Shown here: positions 34,845 to 45,980 of the stretch, piece by piece | Layout of the letters: each line of letters opens with the position of its first letter | How positions within the stretch are numbered: the first letter of the stretch is position 1 | Assembly: GCA_963930655.1 (NCBI GenBank) | Contig: OZ005607.1 | Location: 10,184,874-10,248,873 of the forward strand | Length of the DNA: 64,000 nt | Reading direction: 5' to 3' | Source: Myrica gale | Lineage: Eukaryota > Streptophyta > Magnoliopsida > Fagales > Myricaceae | Position numbers and translations under genes: made by a program | The notes under the pieces: generated by a model | Databases searched by the model: none | What the model was told of the DNA's origin: nothing | The model's input: only the letters and a program-made list of their open reading frames with translations

Positions 34845-35675
34845 TCAATTGATAAGCATACCTTCAGAAGGATCAGTTTTCTTTAGTGAAGCTAGATATG
34901 CAGGGCAATTCCTTTTCCAGTGACCTGGCTTGCCACATTGGAAACAATTTCCCTTATCTTGCTTCTCTGAGTCGCTCGTGTCCTCTTTCTTAGACTGAGA
35001 CATTTTCCTCTTGAACTTCTTCCCCTTGGGCTTAAGTTCATGACTGGCTGACTTGTCCATTACCATTAGAGAACCTTTCTCATGAATGATAAGTTCCTCA
35101 GCTGCTTGCAACATATTGAGCAGCTCTGACAAAGTCACCGTCATCTTGTTCATATTATAGTTTAATATGAACTGGTTGAACGATTCAGGCAAAGATGCCA
35201 ATATCGCTCCAACCTTTGTCTCACTGTCAATCATTGCACCTAGTGTTTCCAGTTCAGTGATGAACGATATCATCTTCAACACATGATCTCGAACTGGAGC
35301 ACCCTCCACCATTGTAGTGGTCATCAGCAATTTCATAATTTGCTGGCGTGCAGATCGACTATGCTCTCCAAATAATTCTTGGAGATAAGAAAGCATGTCT
35401 TTTGCAGTAGCTAGGTCTTCACATTGCTTTTGTAATATATTGGTCATCGAGGCCAACATATAACATCGAGCAAGTTCATCTGCCTCATGCCACTTATCAT
35501 AAACAACTCTTTGCTCTTGCGTGGCATCAGCTAAAACAATCTGAGGGATCTCATCCTTCAGGAAATGAGCAACTTTTTCAACTGTGAGTACTATCATGAG
35601 ATTCCTCTTCCAATCAAGGAAGTTTGGCCCAGTTAGCTTGTTATCATCTAAAATTCTAGACAATGGGTTCGACAT
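34845..35675 (-). CDS. Copia gag polyprotein (UBN2 + CCHC knuckle)
   Basis: The open frame is intact and 276 residues long from MSNPLSRILDDNKLTG; a start four codons upstream is also possible. The GPNFLDWKRNLMIVL region matches the DUF4219/UBN2 gag head. The middle (QQIMKLLMTTTMVEG, VRDHVLKMISFITELETLG, LPESFNQFILNYNMNK) is the UBN2 body, followed by a Lys-rich linker and one zinc knuckle, CFQCGKPGHWKRNC (C-x2-C-x4-H-x4-C). Gag packages element RNA into virus-like particles in the cytoplasm. It stops right after PSEGMLIN, where intact elements continue into protease. A preserved gag with a collapsed pol resembles the terminal-repeat-with-gag class of plant elements. Confidence 0.9.
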   Translation of the reverse strand: MSNPLSRILDDNKLTGPNFLDWKRNLMIVLTVEKVAHFLKDEIPQIVLADATQEQRVVYDKWHEADELARCYMLASMTNILQKQCEDLATAKDMLSYLQELFGEHSRSARQQIMKLLMTTTMVEGAPVRDHVLKMISFITELETLGAMIDSETKVGAILASLPESFNQFILNYNMNKMTVTLSELLNMLQAAEELIIHEKGSLMVMDKSASHELKPKGKKFKRKMSQSKKEDTSDSEKQDKGNCFQCGKPGHWKRNCPAYLASLKKTDPSEGMLIN

Positions 35676-36309
35676 AATAATCTGCACATATCAAGAAAGA
35701 AAATCACATGTATTTATAATTTCCATTAGTATAGGGTTTTTAATAACTAATGGTACCTCCCACTGAATCACAACAACCAAAGAAAATGCAGAATATAACT
35801 TTTATATTCAGTGTTTGCAGTGGGCATCAAGAACTTCTACCTTATGTAAACATGATCCTATTTTAGTAACCATGCAACACCTTGTAAAAGCGAATAGCAA
35901 CTACTCATCACGAATCCATCTCATGTCGTATACTATGTGTATACAAATATTCATGACCCTTGATTTTCTTTTGGCCACCAATACAAACACAGTCTTCACT
36001 ATTTTAGTGGACGTGTTTATTTGGTTAAGTGCAACCATCGTCTAAGTGACATGTAATTTTGTAATGGGTCGGCGTTGCTATTTTAGTCAACACTTCCCAC
36101 GACTCATACCTTCACTTATCTTCCCAAGAAGTATCCAGGAGAAATTATAAAATCAACAATTGGACAGTGACTGTTTTAGTTTGAACCAATCATCAATCAA
36201 ATAAAATTCCCAAATACCAACAATGGAAGGCCATGGGATTAATTTTCTTGTAAAACAATCCCATTTAACAATTGTATTAAACTGTTAAAAAAATAGGTTT
36301 TTTTTTTTT

Positions 36310-36631
36310 TTAAAATCCGGTCAAACCGGGTCAACCCGGTCAAACCGGGTTGGTCAACGGTCAACCGGTCCAACCGGTTTGACCCGTTGACCCACCGGTC
36401 CGGGTCCAACCCGGTCGGTGGTGGGTTGCGGTCCGGGTCATACCCGGACCGGATCTGGGTTATGGCCCGGGTCCAACCCGGACATTTGCTGGGATACGGG
36501 CCCGGGTCAAACCCGTGGCCCAAGCCCACACACAATACGGGCTTCATGGCCCGGATCCCATCCGGCCATGGGCCATGGGCTGCGGGTCAGCCCAACAGGG
36601 CCCAGCCCGTGCGCCACTAGCACCTTCCCTA

Positions 36632-36666
<35 letters not shown>

Positions 36667-37110
36667 AATGGACCCAGCCCAACTATTGGGCTGGGCCATT
36701 GGGCCGTGGGCCGGGTAGGGCAACTGTTGCCCTACCCACCCGGCCCAAAGCGTGCGACCCAGGCATCTCTATGCCTGGGCGCCGCTTAGGCGCCCTAGGG
36801 AAGGGCTGGCGGCAGCCAGCCCAGCTGGCCGCCAGCCACCCTGGCTGGCCACTTCCGGCGAGCCCTAGGCCGGCCAGACGCTGGCCATTCCGGTGGTGAC
36901 CACGGCGCAGACCACCGGTGAGTGGTTGGCCGCCGTCCAAGCCATCCACACCCGTGTCTCACACGGGTGTGTGAGAAGCTTGCCGCGGCCCTATGGCCGC
37001 CGGCTCTCCTCCCACCTCCGGTCGGAGGTTGCCCCAGTTCTACTGGGCAGTCCTCCGTCCAGCTTAGCCATCACCGGCGGCGGGTGGTGGCCGGATGGAG
37101 AGAAACAACT
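36310..37110 (-). other. GC-rich leader of copia element
   Basis: About 800 bp of very GC-rich DNA lie between the primer site and gag, in sharp contrast to AT-rich flanks. The left part is built of degenerate CCGGTCAA/ACCGGGTC units (ccggtcaaaccgggtcaacc, ccggtccaaccggtttgacc). The right part has short palindromes (ggcgccgcttaggcgcc, ggctggcggcagccagcc). Overlapping open frames on both strands are a by-product of GC composition. It is likely a structured packaging or translation leader of the retroelement RNA. Confidence 0.6.
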
Positions 37111-37703
37111 CTCTCTCCCTCTTGCGATTTTCTTCATCGGGCAACAAGATTTTTCAACCAAAAATCACAACCACAAACAGCCCAAACACAATCTTTCACA
37201 AAGATAACATGAGATCTTACCTCTAATGTAACAGATCTCAACAAAATCGCAAAGACCAACCAATTTCCAGAGACCCACGGGTAAGGGTTTTTCACAAAAC
37301 ACTTTTCTCTTTCCAAAAGAGCAAAACCCACGGTAAGAGCTTGAAAGCTTCAAACCCCTCTCTCTTCCAGTATACGCATATAGCACGGGTATGCTTTTGT
37401 CTCACAAAAAACATAAGCCGATTTGCCATTAAGCTTAACTCTTAAGCCGTGTGAAGATTGAAGAGAGCACACAGGCACAAAACCGAAACCCAAAAGCATC
37501 ACGGGAAAAGTGGTCCGATTCTCATTTTTTTCAAACAAAAGCAGATCCAAGCATAAATAAATATGCTATACCGTATGGATTAACGCTTAATCAACAATAA
37601 TCGCATTCCTTCACTTCAAATCTCATTCGAATGTGAAGAACACGAAAAATTTCATACGGAAGTTAGAGAGAGAAACTAACCTGGAACTGTGAGATTTCAC
37701 AAA

Positions 37704-37719
37704 CCTCGCTCCGATACCA
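37704..37719 (-). other. Primer-binding site (initiator Met tRNA)
   Basis: Minus-strand TGGTATCGGAGCGAGG begins two bases inside the right LTR. It matches the 3' end complement of plant initiator Met tRNA (TGGTATCAGAGC) with one difference in the first twelve bases. It fixes the element's orientation. Confidence 0.85.
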
Positions 37720-37721
37720 GT

Positions 37722-38985
37722 TGTTGGGATCTCGGGATCGGCGCAGCGGAAGGCACAGGAACGTTGAAATCAGAGCAGTCCAAGCTTTTCTCCTTCAGAT
37801 CCACGCACACAGGTTGAGAGAGATAGAATCATATAGAGAGAGAAACTAGAGAGAGAAATCTCATTTCTCATTAATCATCTCCTTTCTCCTCAAATGAAGT
37901 TCTGAGCTATTTATAATGGCTCCCTCAGAACTTCTCCTGTGCATATGCGTGGGATCTTTAGGGATCTCAAATCTCGGCCGTAGGATCACTATGAAAAACT
38001 CTTTTTTCATTAATTCCCTTATATTCTGTATTCCGAATTTATGGGCTTCTACAAATTGTGATCATGTCCATTAACATATCACAATTGACCCCCGAGATAG
38101 TGAGACTATTTTTCATGAAATCCCTTTTGCTAACAATTATTCGTTTATTTATCCTTCCACCATACTATATTCCACATGAGCTAATAGGACCGGAATAATA
38201 TCACTGATTAAGTCCCTAGCTCATATAATTCTTAATTCACAATCTGTAACTCGTTGGACTCTCAAATTGTTTCTAAAACAATTTCATAAATAAATATATA
38301 TAATATATATATTAATTTCGAAAAACATTTTCGCAAACATCCACTGGCCAGTGATTTCTTTTCAAGTCCAACCCTATACAGATATGCTGAATATACTGTC
38401 TCACAAAGAGACTGGTGGATTCCTTGTTGAGCATTTACACAAGCTCATCCATCATATACAAGACCCAACGTTGTCTGGAATATTTGATCTGCGAAAGATC
38501 ATCACCAAATGACTCAGTCAAAGCACAAGTACACAACAAACAAACCTGCATAAACCTCTCAGGTCTAAGGATACAATAAACTAATTGTGTTGAATACCTT
38601 CTCTACATCAGTGATCACTTCCAGAAGGTATTCATATGCGATCCCGTTCAGTGCATGTACTCTTACAGTGCACTCACTCGTCTGCTTAAGGTCACTACCC
38701 CAATGACGGAGTACATCATCCTATTTAATAGAGGCACAACGAGTGTAGACCTATTTGTACATAAACATGTACCTCGGTCTAGAACAACGGTCAAGTGAAC
38801 AAGGAACTGAAAAGTCATACTCCCCGCCTTTGATTCATTAATCATCGGCATGACTTTTCTACAATTTCACTTACCAATATATCTGTGTAACATCTCATGT
38901 CACAACATTATACCCAATACTAGATAGAATAAATAATTATCTCATAATTATTCTAATAATTGATTTTGAGGGCATATTTCCAACA
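37722..38985 (-). repeat. Copia 5' LTR (right copy)
   Basis: 1264 bp, the promoter-bearing LTR for minus-strand transcription. By eye it is identical to 31940-33203. Its outer edge abuts the duplicated gaaac at 38986-38990. Confidence 0.95.
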
Positions 38986-38990
38986 GAAAC

Positions 38991-41020
38991 TACTTGGCTT
39001 CTGACATGATTAGGGTGTGCTAAAGGGTTTTAGGTCATTTGGTGGGTACCAATTTCTTGTATGGGGTGGGTACGATGATATAAGGCTAGGCAAAAATGCT
39101 GTCTACCGTCGATGATATTGGCATCAGAACCAAAACCGACACTGATCATAACCATTGAATGTCGGTCGGCAGTAGGGGAGCCGGAGTCGGCCGTGCACCG
39201 TACAAGAATCCGGCCAAGCATCCGTCGGCCCATTTAATTCTTCACATGCAGGCCTCAAAAAGCCCAACGTCAGGGCCCAAGCCTATACGACAAATCTCAT
39301 GTAAAACTTGCCAAAATCAGCCATCTTCATAGCTAGAAGCTGGCTTTGTCAAAGAGCTTACAAAATGAAATTAAAAATGAGATTGTTGCAAGGCACACTA
39401 CTGAGACACTTTTTTTTTAATAAGGATTGGATGTACCAAAAAATGAAATAGATCTATTTTTCACAAGAATACCGCAGAAATGCCAACACACAACACCTCC
39501 GCAAAATGAGCCAAACCAGAAAAAACAGGATAGAACAGTACATCTAAGGCTATGTTTGTTTAATGATCTTAAAAACGTTTTCTAATCCAAACATGAGTTT
39601 TTCATGCCCATAATTATTTAAATTTTGAATAAAATTTTCTATCTAATCATTTGTCTCAATTTCTATAAATTATTTGAGTTTGTTAAGAAGTAAGGAGAAT
39701 GAGATTTCATCAAGCTTTTTAATGAAAAAGTAATGAAGTTTGTCAAAACATAAGATTAGAGAAAAATTTAAACTTGATGAGCGGCTATGTTTTGTTTGGT
39801 TTTGAAACATTTTTTTTAAGTGTTTATGGAATGGTGGGGTTCATCGAAAAAATATTTGAAAAGATAAAGTTTTTTAAATTTATTTACAGGTACAATGTGA
39901 GTAAAAAAATTATGTTTGGAAAGAAGATTTTTATGAGATGAATTTTTTTGGGTGTTTATATTGTTTTTCACATAAATTGAGGTCAACAATTAGATAGAAG
40001 TTTAGGCAAATTACAAATACCCCCCTCTAATTAACTATCACCCATATTCATTTACCCCCTCAACTATGACTCGTTGCAACTTGCCCCCATAAACTTTGAC
40101 TTTCTTGCGGTTCTATCCCCCGAACGATTTTGAGTGTTAAATTAAACGGAATCCGTCTCATTTGCTCTCACGTGATCATCTCGCCTCATTAAAAGACCAT
40201 TATACCCTTACTAATATTAAAAGATTGTTATGCCCCTCTAATTAAAAACACACACACAAACACAGAAATAAATTTTGCCTTGCTTAACTTAACTCTGATT
40301 TTCAACTTGAAAATGTCGCAGGAAGAACTCAGATCTCAAGTTGCACAAAGAATTCGCTAGACTACGCATGAAGAACTCACGAACTGGTCAAGATCTCTCC
40401 CTGTTTTGTTCTACTCCTTGCTTTTTCTCTTCAACCACCCCCAACATCACTCTGAAAAACTCAGCTGGTATGCGCACGAAGAACTCAGCCTTCCTATCAT
40501 TAATTATCCCTTTTTGGTTTGGATTTGGGTGTGTTGGGTTAACAAATTTAGGTGTGTTGCGTTAACATATTTTTAGTCTGCACTGATTTGGGTGTGTTGG
40601 GTTAACAGATCTTTGATCTTGGGCGATTGAAGAATTCGCAGAGAGTCCCCTTATAAGTGCATGTATAATGTTTTTGGTTTCCCATATGCTTTTTTGCTCC
40701 ATTAAATCATTAAATCTTGCAAAGCTTGAGTAGCATAAATGTTGTGTTCCTAAAATATCACTCTCAAATTAGCAGCGCAAAGGTTATCCCAAGTATAGGA
40801 GTTCTGTCGTGTAATAATTTGCCAAAAAGGCCAGATCGTCTTCTCAGGGAAAATAAATTAATTTCAAACTTGTGTAAAAACAAAAAGAATATAAAAGGAT
40901 TTACTGAACACAATTCAAAATTGAATTAGAAATTACAAGAAATTAAAGAGCAAGAAGCTTAAATCTAAATACTAGGAATTGAAATAAAAGAGCATAAATG
41001 TAACTAACCTAAAAAATGAA
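38991..41020. other. Intergenic; possible MITE fragment, no gene
   Basis: No supported gene. Around 40010-40220 the phrase acaaatacccccctctaatt, followed by ccccctcaactatgactcg and gttaaacggaat-like text, resembles one arm of a common plant Mutator-type MITE (aligned 'tacccc..., taaactttgac' motifs). The opposite arm and duplication were not found. Confidence 0.4.
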
Positions 41021-41530
41021 AATAATGAGAGAGACAATAGAGATAAGGCCAAAGAGAAAACATAGGAGAATAGAGAAGAGAGAGAGTACTGATGGGCGAC
41101 AAAGAGAGAAAATTGAGGGAGAAGAGAGAGAAACTGGGGTTTTTGCAAATAGAAAATATTGGAGGAAAGAGAAAATATAGAGAGAGAGAGTAAAGCATAA
41201 AGAAAAGTTAGAGAGAAAAAGTAAGGTTTGGACAAGAGAAAATAATAGAGGAAAGAGAAAAGAGAGAGAGTTACGGCTAGGTTAAAATAAAGGAGAGAAA
41301 AGTGAGAAAATAGGAAGAGAAAAAGCTTGCAAATAGAGAGAAAAATCAAGGAGAGAGAAAGTGTGCTAGAAAAATAAAAGAGAGGTAGGAAGAGTGTTGA
41401 AAAAGAAAAACAAGAGAGAGAATAAATAAGGAGAAGAGTCGGCCAATGAGAGATGAAAAAGGGAGAGTGAAAGAAAATAGGAAAAATTAGTCTAGGTTAG
41501 AAAAACTAGGGAGAAGGAGAATAAGATGAT
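41020..41530 (+). repeat. Long purine-rich (GA/A) tract
   Basis: Around 500 bp are almost purely purine on the plus strand (gagagaaaagagagag-type text with little C or T). It lies exactly at the truncated end of the LINE at 41534. The strong strand asymmetry gives spurious Leu/Phe/Ser-rich frames on the minus strand (for example 40972-41349). It may be the expanded 3' tail region of a retroposed copy or an eroded microsatellite. Confidence 0.7.
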
Positions 41531-41533
41531 AAG

Positions 41534-43659
41534 TTAAAAGAAAGAAATTGAAAAGATATGGCCAGACCAGCTACCATAGAGAGCTAAACAATCCGAAATA
41601 GCACGAGCTTCATCAATATCTGCTTTACAAAAAATTAGAAGATTGTCAACATAAAGGAGGTGAGAATTACCAGGGACTCCCCTTCCAATACAAATACCAT
41701 GCAGACGACCTCGAGACTCCTCTCGTAGAAGCACAAGAGAGAAATAGGGTTGCCTCGGCGGAGTCCACAAGAAGGCTAGAAAAACCCAAACGGAGACCCA
41801 TTCAAAAGGATAGAATACTACATCGAGGAAAGGCACTCATAGATCTAATTCAAAAAAATGTCATGAAAGCCGAAACACTTCATCGCTAGGACAATAAGAG
41901 GCCACTCCATTCTATCATAGGGTTTCTCAATATCAGCACGAATCGCCATATATTGTCGACCTTTGCGCTTACTCCTGAGCATATGGAATACTTCATGGGT
42001 AAGAGTATAATTTTCCTAAATCACCCTGCCTTGAACAAAAGCAGATTGCATCGGTGAAATAATTCTAGGTAAGAGAATTTTTAACCGGTTACCCAAAATC
42101 TTAGAAAATATCTTATAAGCAACATTGCACAAACTAATAGGTCGATATTGACCTATTTCAGTAGGATGATCATTTTTAGGAATTAAAGCAATAAAAGAGT
42201 GGTTTAGAGCAAAAAACATATACCCACGTCTAAAGAAATCCTGCACTATCTCAACAATATCAGCCCCAACAATGTCCCAATATTTTTTATAGAAAAGACC
42301 AGTCATCCCATCACTACCAGGGCTTTTAAGAGACCCAATACTCCACACAGCAGCACGTATCTTCTCAAGAACCGAAATAGAACAAAGGTCATTGTTCTCT
42401 TCCAGAGAGATCTGAGGGGTAATCAAGCCCTTCAGATCGTCTGGAATTAAAGGATGAGATGAAAAGAACAATGACTGAAAATAGTCAATAATATGATCAC
42501 CAACCGCAGTTCGTGAAGTAAGACGGCTCCCATGTCCATCTTTGATAAACTCGATTGCATTTCGCGTTCTACGAATCACCATAGAGAGATGGAAAATTTT
42601 TGTATTGAGGTCTCTAGTAGTCAACCACGTCTTGCCCGATTTGACCTGCCATAACTCCTCTTCATACTTCTCCTCTTCCCTTAACGCTGCTACCCACATG
42701 CGTTCAAGAGCGATATTCTCAGAAGGAGGGAGCTCTTGAACAGATTGAATCTGTGCTGAGAATGCTTTGATCCGCTCCTTTATAAAGCCCAAAGTGAGAT
42801 TTATTCCAACATTTCAAAGCCTGTTTGACAGCTTTGACTTTAGAGCACAAGATAAAGGCAGGAGAGCCTTGACAAGAAGAAGCCCAAGACTCTGAAATAA
42901 CCCAACCAGACGTATCATCTTTAGTCTAGAAAGACTCAAACCGAAAAGGTTTCGGGTAAGAGCAAACTTCCCCATCGGATTCAATAAGGAGAGCAGCATG
43001 ATCCGAAGAAGCCCGCAAAAGATGGGTCACCCGACACCTGGGAAATCAAGTTTGCCAATCAGCATTGGCAATAACATCCCCAATATTGAAACCAAGGTAA
43101 AGGTCCTTAATATTAGCCCAGTCGTCCCGATTTTTGGACAAAGTAAAGGTCTAATTTTTAAAACCAAGGTCGATGAGGCCAAAAGTATCGATAAGATGCT
43201 GAAGCAGGTTCTGAGAGAAGAAGCAAAGGGAAGGCCTCCCTTCTTTTCCCAACTTGCTACTAAACAATTAAAATCCCTGAGGCAAAGTCAAGGGCCACCA
43301 AAAGCTACCGTAACCGAATGCAAAGAGTGCCAAAGTGTAGGTTCATAGACCACCGTCAATAACCAAGGAGAATGAAAGGGGTGAGAATAAACCAGCAAAC
43401 GAATAGAATTATCATTAAGAGAAATCACTTCCACATCCAAGCTTTGTCGCCAAGTAAAAATAAGGCCCCCTTTGCTACCAATAGGGAGCTGATACACAAA
43501 TTGATAAAAACTCAAGCCATGCAACAGAGGTTCCACATTGACTGTCTTAGACTTAGCCAAACACAAAAAATTCTGGGAATGGGAACGAATAATTCTCCTG
43601 ATTGATCGAACTGTCGTGGCTCTACGCAGCCCACGACAGTTCCAATAAACGCCTATCAT
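41534..43659 (-). pseudogene. LINE ORF2: endonuclease and reverse transcriptase
   Basis: The endonuclease begins MIGVYWNCRGLRRATTVRSI (WNCRG is the hallmark), then SKGGLIFTWRQ and, past frameshifts, SDHAALLIESDG. The linker and RT follow at 42792-42016: SIGSLKSPGSDGMTGLFYKK, NHSFIALIPKNDHPTEIGQY, RPISLCNVAYKIFSKILGNR and PMQSAFVQGRVI. After a stop, RADIEKPYDRMEW (motif A) and LLYVDNLLIF (decayed YADD) are recognisable to 41534. RNase H and the poly(A) tail are missing. Plant L1-type LINEs use this protein for target-primed reverse transcription; this copy is dead. It belongs with ORF1 pieces at 43700-44508, 49333-50208 and 53958-54250. Confidence 0.85.
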
Positions 43660-43699
43660 GGCGTTGTGATGGGCACCGAAAGGTCCGCAACCTCAACCC

Positions 43700-44508
43700 A
43701 TTTGGAGTCTTCAAGATTGGCGGCTAGATCTGCTTCGGCCGAATGAAGGAGTACCATCAACTCATTCTGCATTTAAGTGAGAACTCTATGCTTTTTTGAC
43801 GTTCAGCCTCTTTCGTTGCAATTTCAGATCAGCCAGAACTACGTCATCCTTGTCAACAGTAGAGTCAAAAGCAGTAACAGGAGGAAATACCGTATCGATT
43901 GTGAATGAGAAGCCCACTGGAGAACAATTTTTTTCATACGGGGGATGTCCTCCCATACGTCAACCATCTTCCGTTTCCCTTTAACAGCCTCACGTGCTTG
44001 GGAAAGATTAATAGGGGAGCATTTGTTGGGCGGGTCAGGCATAGATGTCGGCTTGAGAGAATAGGCCTCCAGAATGAAGGGTTTAAGTGGAGAAAATGTT
44101 TTCGGGGTAGCAGAGTTGCACGGCCCACCTGAGCCGAACTTGTGATCTGGAAGAACCTGCTGCCCAAGTCCCCGATCCAATCCCTCGAAAGGCTCAAAAT
44201 CATTACCGTTAGCCCATCCGGATCCCAAAGCTAGAGAAGACCCCACGGAAAGACCAATTGACTTCATGGACAATTTTTTCTTCTTTTTTAAGTCAACGAC
44301 TCTGAGGATTTGCTAGAAAAGACTACATCCACAGCATGAGTAGTAGGGGCAACGGAGACATTTCAAGCATGCGAAGCAAGAGGCTGCGCTGATATCAATT
44401 CTTGCATTAAAATAGGTACTGTCTATGGAGGCTCCAGAGGAAAAAACAGAGCGCAGACACCCTGTGGGGAGAGACCTGCACTTCCACCTGTAAACTTGTA
44501 CCAGCTGA
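43700..44508 (-). pseudogene. LINE ORF1, C-terminal piece
   Basis: Minus-strand open text with low conservation (PLKPFILEAYSLKPTS, EAVKGKRKMVDVWEDIPR) leads into ORF2. It is the variable tail of the LINE gag-like protein. It ends at 44508 where the copia element with duplication cttgg was inserted, and resumes at 49333. Confidence 0.65.
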
Positions 44509-44513
44509 CTTGG

Positions 44514-44795
44514 TGTCAGAGAGTCACCATCTGCCACTCAAGCAACGATATCAGATGCACAGCTGCCATCCCAAGCCACCTCAGCAAAACCTCTCAACCT
44601 TCTAGAATAGTGTTTATAACAGAATTTTTCTGTACGTGTTCTCATCCTATATTAGAGGTGATATGATCTCCTCATCTCTAGGATAGAAGATTCTTAAGGT
44701 TGTTACATCTCCGAGTGTATAAATCACCATGTAATGCATACTACGCATATATGAAATATACAGAGGAAATATTCTTTTAAACAGAAGTTTTATCA
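44514..44795 (+). repeat. Copia 5' LTR
   Basis: It starts TGTCAGAGAGTCACC and ends GTTTTATCA. The likely TATA region is gtgtataaatcacc near 44716. The right copy begins TATTAGAGAG, so the first TG has mutated there. Confidence 0.93.
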
Positions 44796-44811
44796 TGGTA
44801 TCAGAGCCTTA
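44796..44811 (+). other. Primer-binding site (initiator Met tRNA)
   Basis: tggtatcagagcctta directly abuts the 5' LTR. The first twelve bases are the exact initiator-Met-tRNA complement used by most plant copia elements. Confidence 0.93.
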
Positions 44812-44824
44812 GACTAAGCGTCTC

Positions 44825-45980
44825 ATGGCTGACGAAGGAGAGGTAGAAACCTCTACACCACCAGCCTCTTCTCCTTCTATCACTCCCATTATCAACACTA
44901 TAACCTCTCTACCTCATCTTGTTACAATCAAATTGACTCACGAAAATTACCTACTATGGAAGGCACAAATGATGCCTTATCTTCGTGGTCAATCTCTTTT
45001 TTGGATATGTCAATAGCTCTATATCTCCACCGGCATTACTTCTACCAAACTCACTTACCCCAAATCCTGCATATACCCACTGGGTTCAACAAGATCAGTT
45101 GATACTCAGTGCACTGATTTCCTCTTTGTCTGAAAACTTGATTGCTCAAGTAATTGGCTTAGCTACATCCAGATCTGTATGGCTGGCTCTTGAGAGCTTG
45201 TTTGCTTCCAAAACTCAGGCCAGATTGGGACAAATTCATTTTCAATTAGCAACACTGAAAAAAGGTTCCGATTCCATCACTCATTATTTTCGGAAAAACA
45301 AACTCATTGCTGATACTATGGCAGTTGCTGGTCGTCCCTTGGACTCCACTGAGTTCATCACATATCTTCTTGCTGGCTTAGGAACAGAGTATGATTCTCT
45401 TGTCACCTCTGTTACTACCCGCTTTGATCCACCATCATCAGAGGAACTGTATAGCCATCTACTCACTCATGAAGCTCGTTTATCACATCAAGCCAGTGCT
45501 CTTCCCTCCTCTGAAATCACAGCCAATATTTCTACCAAACCTCCGGCTTATTCTTACCGTGGTGGTGGTCGTGGTGGCCCTGGCAGACATCGGGACTCTG
45601 GCTGTGGTCGCAGAGGTGGTGGTCGTGGTCGTGGAGGATCTGTCCCCTTCTTTAATGAAGAACAACCTGTTTGTCAGGTGTGTTTTAAAGCTGGTCACAC
45701 GACTCTCTCCTGCTATAACAGATTCAATCAGTCATTCCAGGCTCCTCCTCCACCATCATTCTCTGCCAACTACAGCTCTATTCCGGTGGGGGTTGACGCT
45801 GCTTGGTATCCAGACTCAGCAGCTACGAATCACATGACCAACGACTTCTCCAACTTCACCACCCATCCATCTGAATATACTGGTGATGACCAGGTCCGCG
45901 TGGGTGATGGCAGCTCTCTTCCTATTCAGCATATTGGCACCTCCACCATCTCCTCCCCTCATGGCAATCTTCTTCTCTGA
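44825..45980 (+). pseudogene. Copia gag and protease start, one frameshift
   Basis: It begins MADEGEVETSTPPASSPS, with HENYLLWKAQMMPYLRGQ (gag head). A run of seven T at 44995-45001 shifts the frame; the second frame resumes at FGYVNSSISPPA. The UBN2 region is VWLALESLFASKTQARLGQI ... LATLKKGSDSITHYFRK. A Gly/Arg-rich linker and the zinc knuckle CQVCFKAGHTTLSC follow, then the aspartic protease site WYPDSAATNHMTN (DSA/GA core). The frame ends at a TGA at 45978-45980 after HGNLLL, where related elements have Arg (CGA), so this is probably a CpG transition. Confidence 0.88.

Larger units (their letters stand above)
31940..38985 (-). mobile_element. Ty1-copia LTR retrotransposon, gag-only derivative
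   Basis: Two 1264-bp LTRs (31940-33203 and 37722-38985) enclose 4.5 kb. The 5-bp duplication gaaac flanks it at 31935-31939 and 38986-38990. On the minus strand the LTR reads TGTTGGAAATATGCCC ... GATCCCAACA. A primer-binding site for initiator Met tRNA lies inside the right LTR and a purine tract inside the left. Gag is intact, whereas protease, integrase and RT survive only as decayed scraps. The LTRs appear identical along their length, so insertion was very recent, and the pol-less template must have been copied by enzymes supplied in trans. Confidence 0.95.

Noticed and set aside
36387-37212. Several overlapping open frames on both strands
   Set aside because: Product of GC-rich composition in the copia leader; Gly/Pro/Arg-rich, no domain, no consistent frame.
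40972-41349. Minus-strand Leu/Phe/Ser-rich frame resembling a membrane protein
   Set aside because: It is the complement of the purine tract; composition-driven.
44796-44811. Possible tRNA gene piece
   Set aside because: Only the primer-binding complement of initiator Met tRNA; no cloverleaf can be drawn. No tRNA or rRNA gene was found in the window.
45391-45837. Second long plus-strand frame
   Set aside because: Shadow of the copia gag frame; zinc knuckle and UBN2 motifs are in the other frame.
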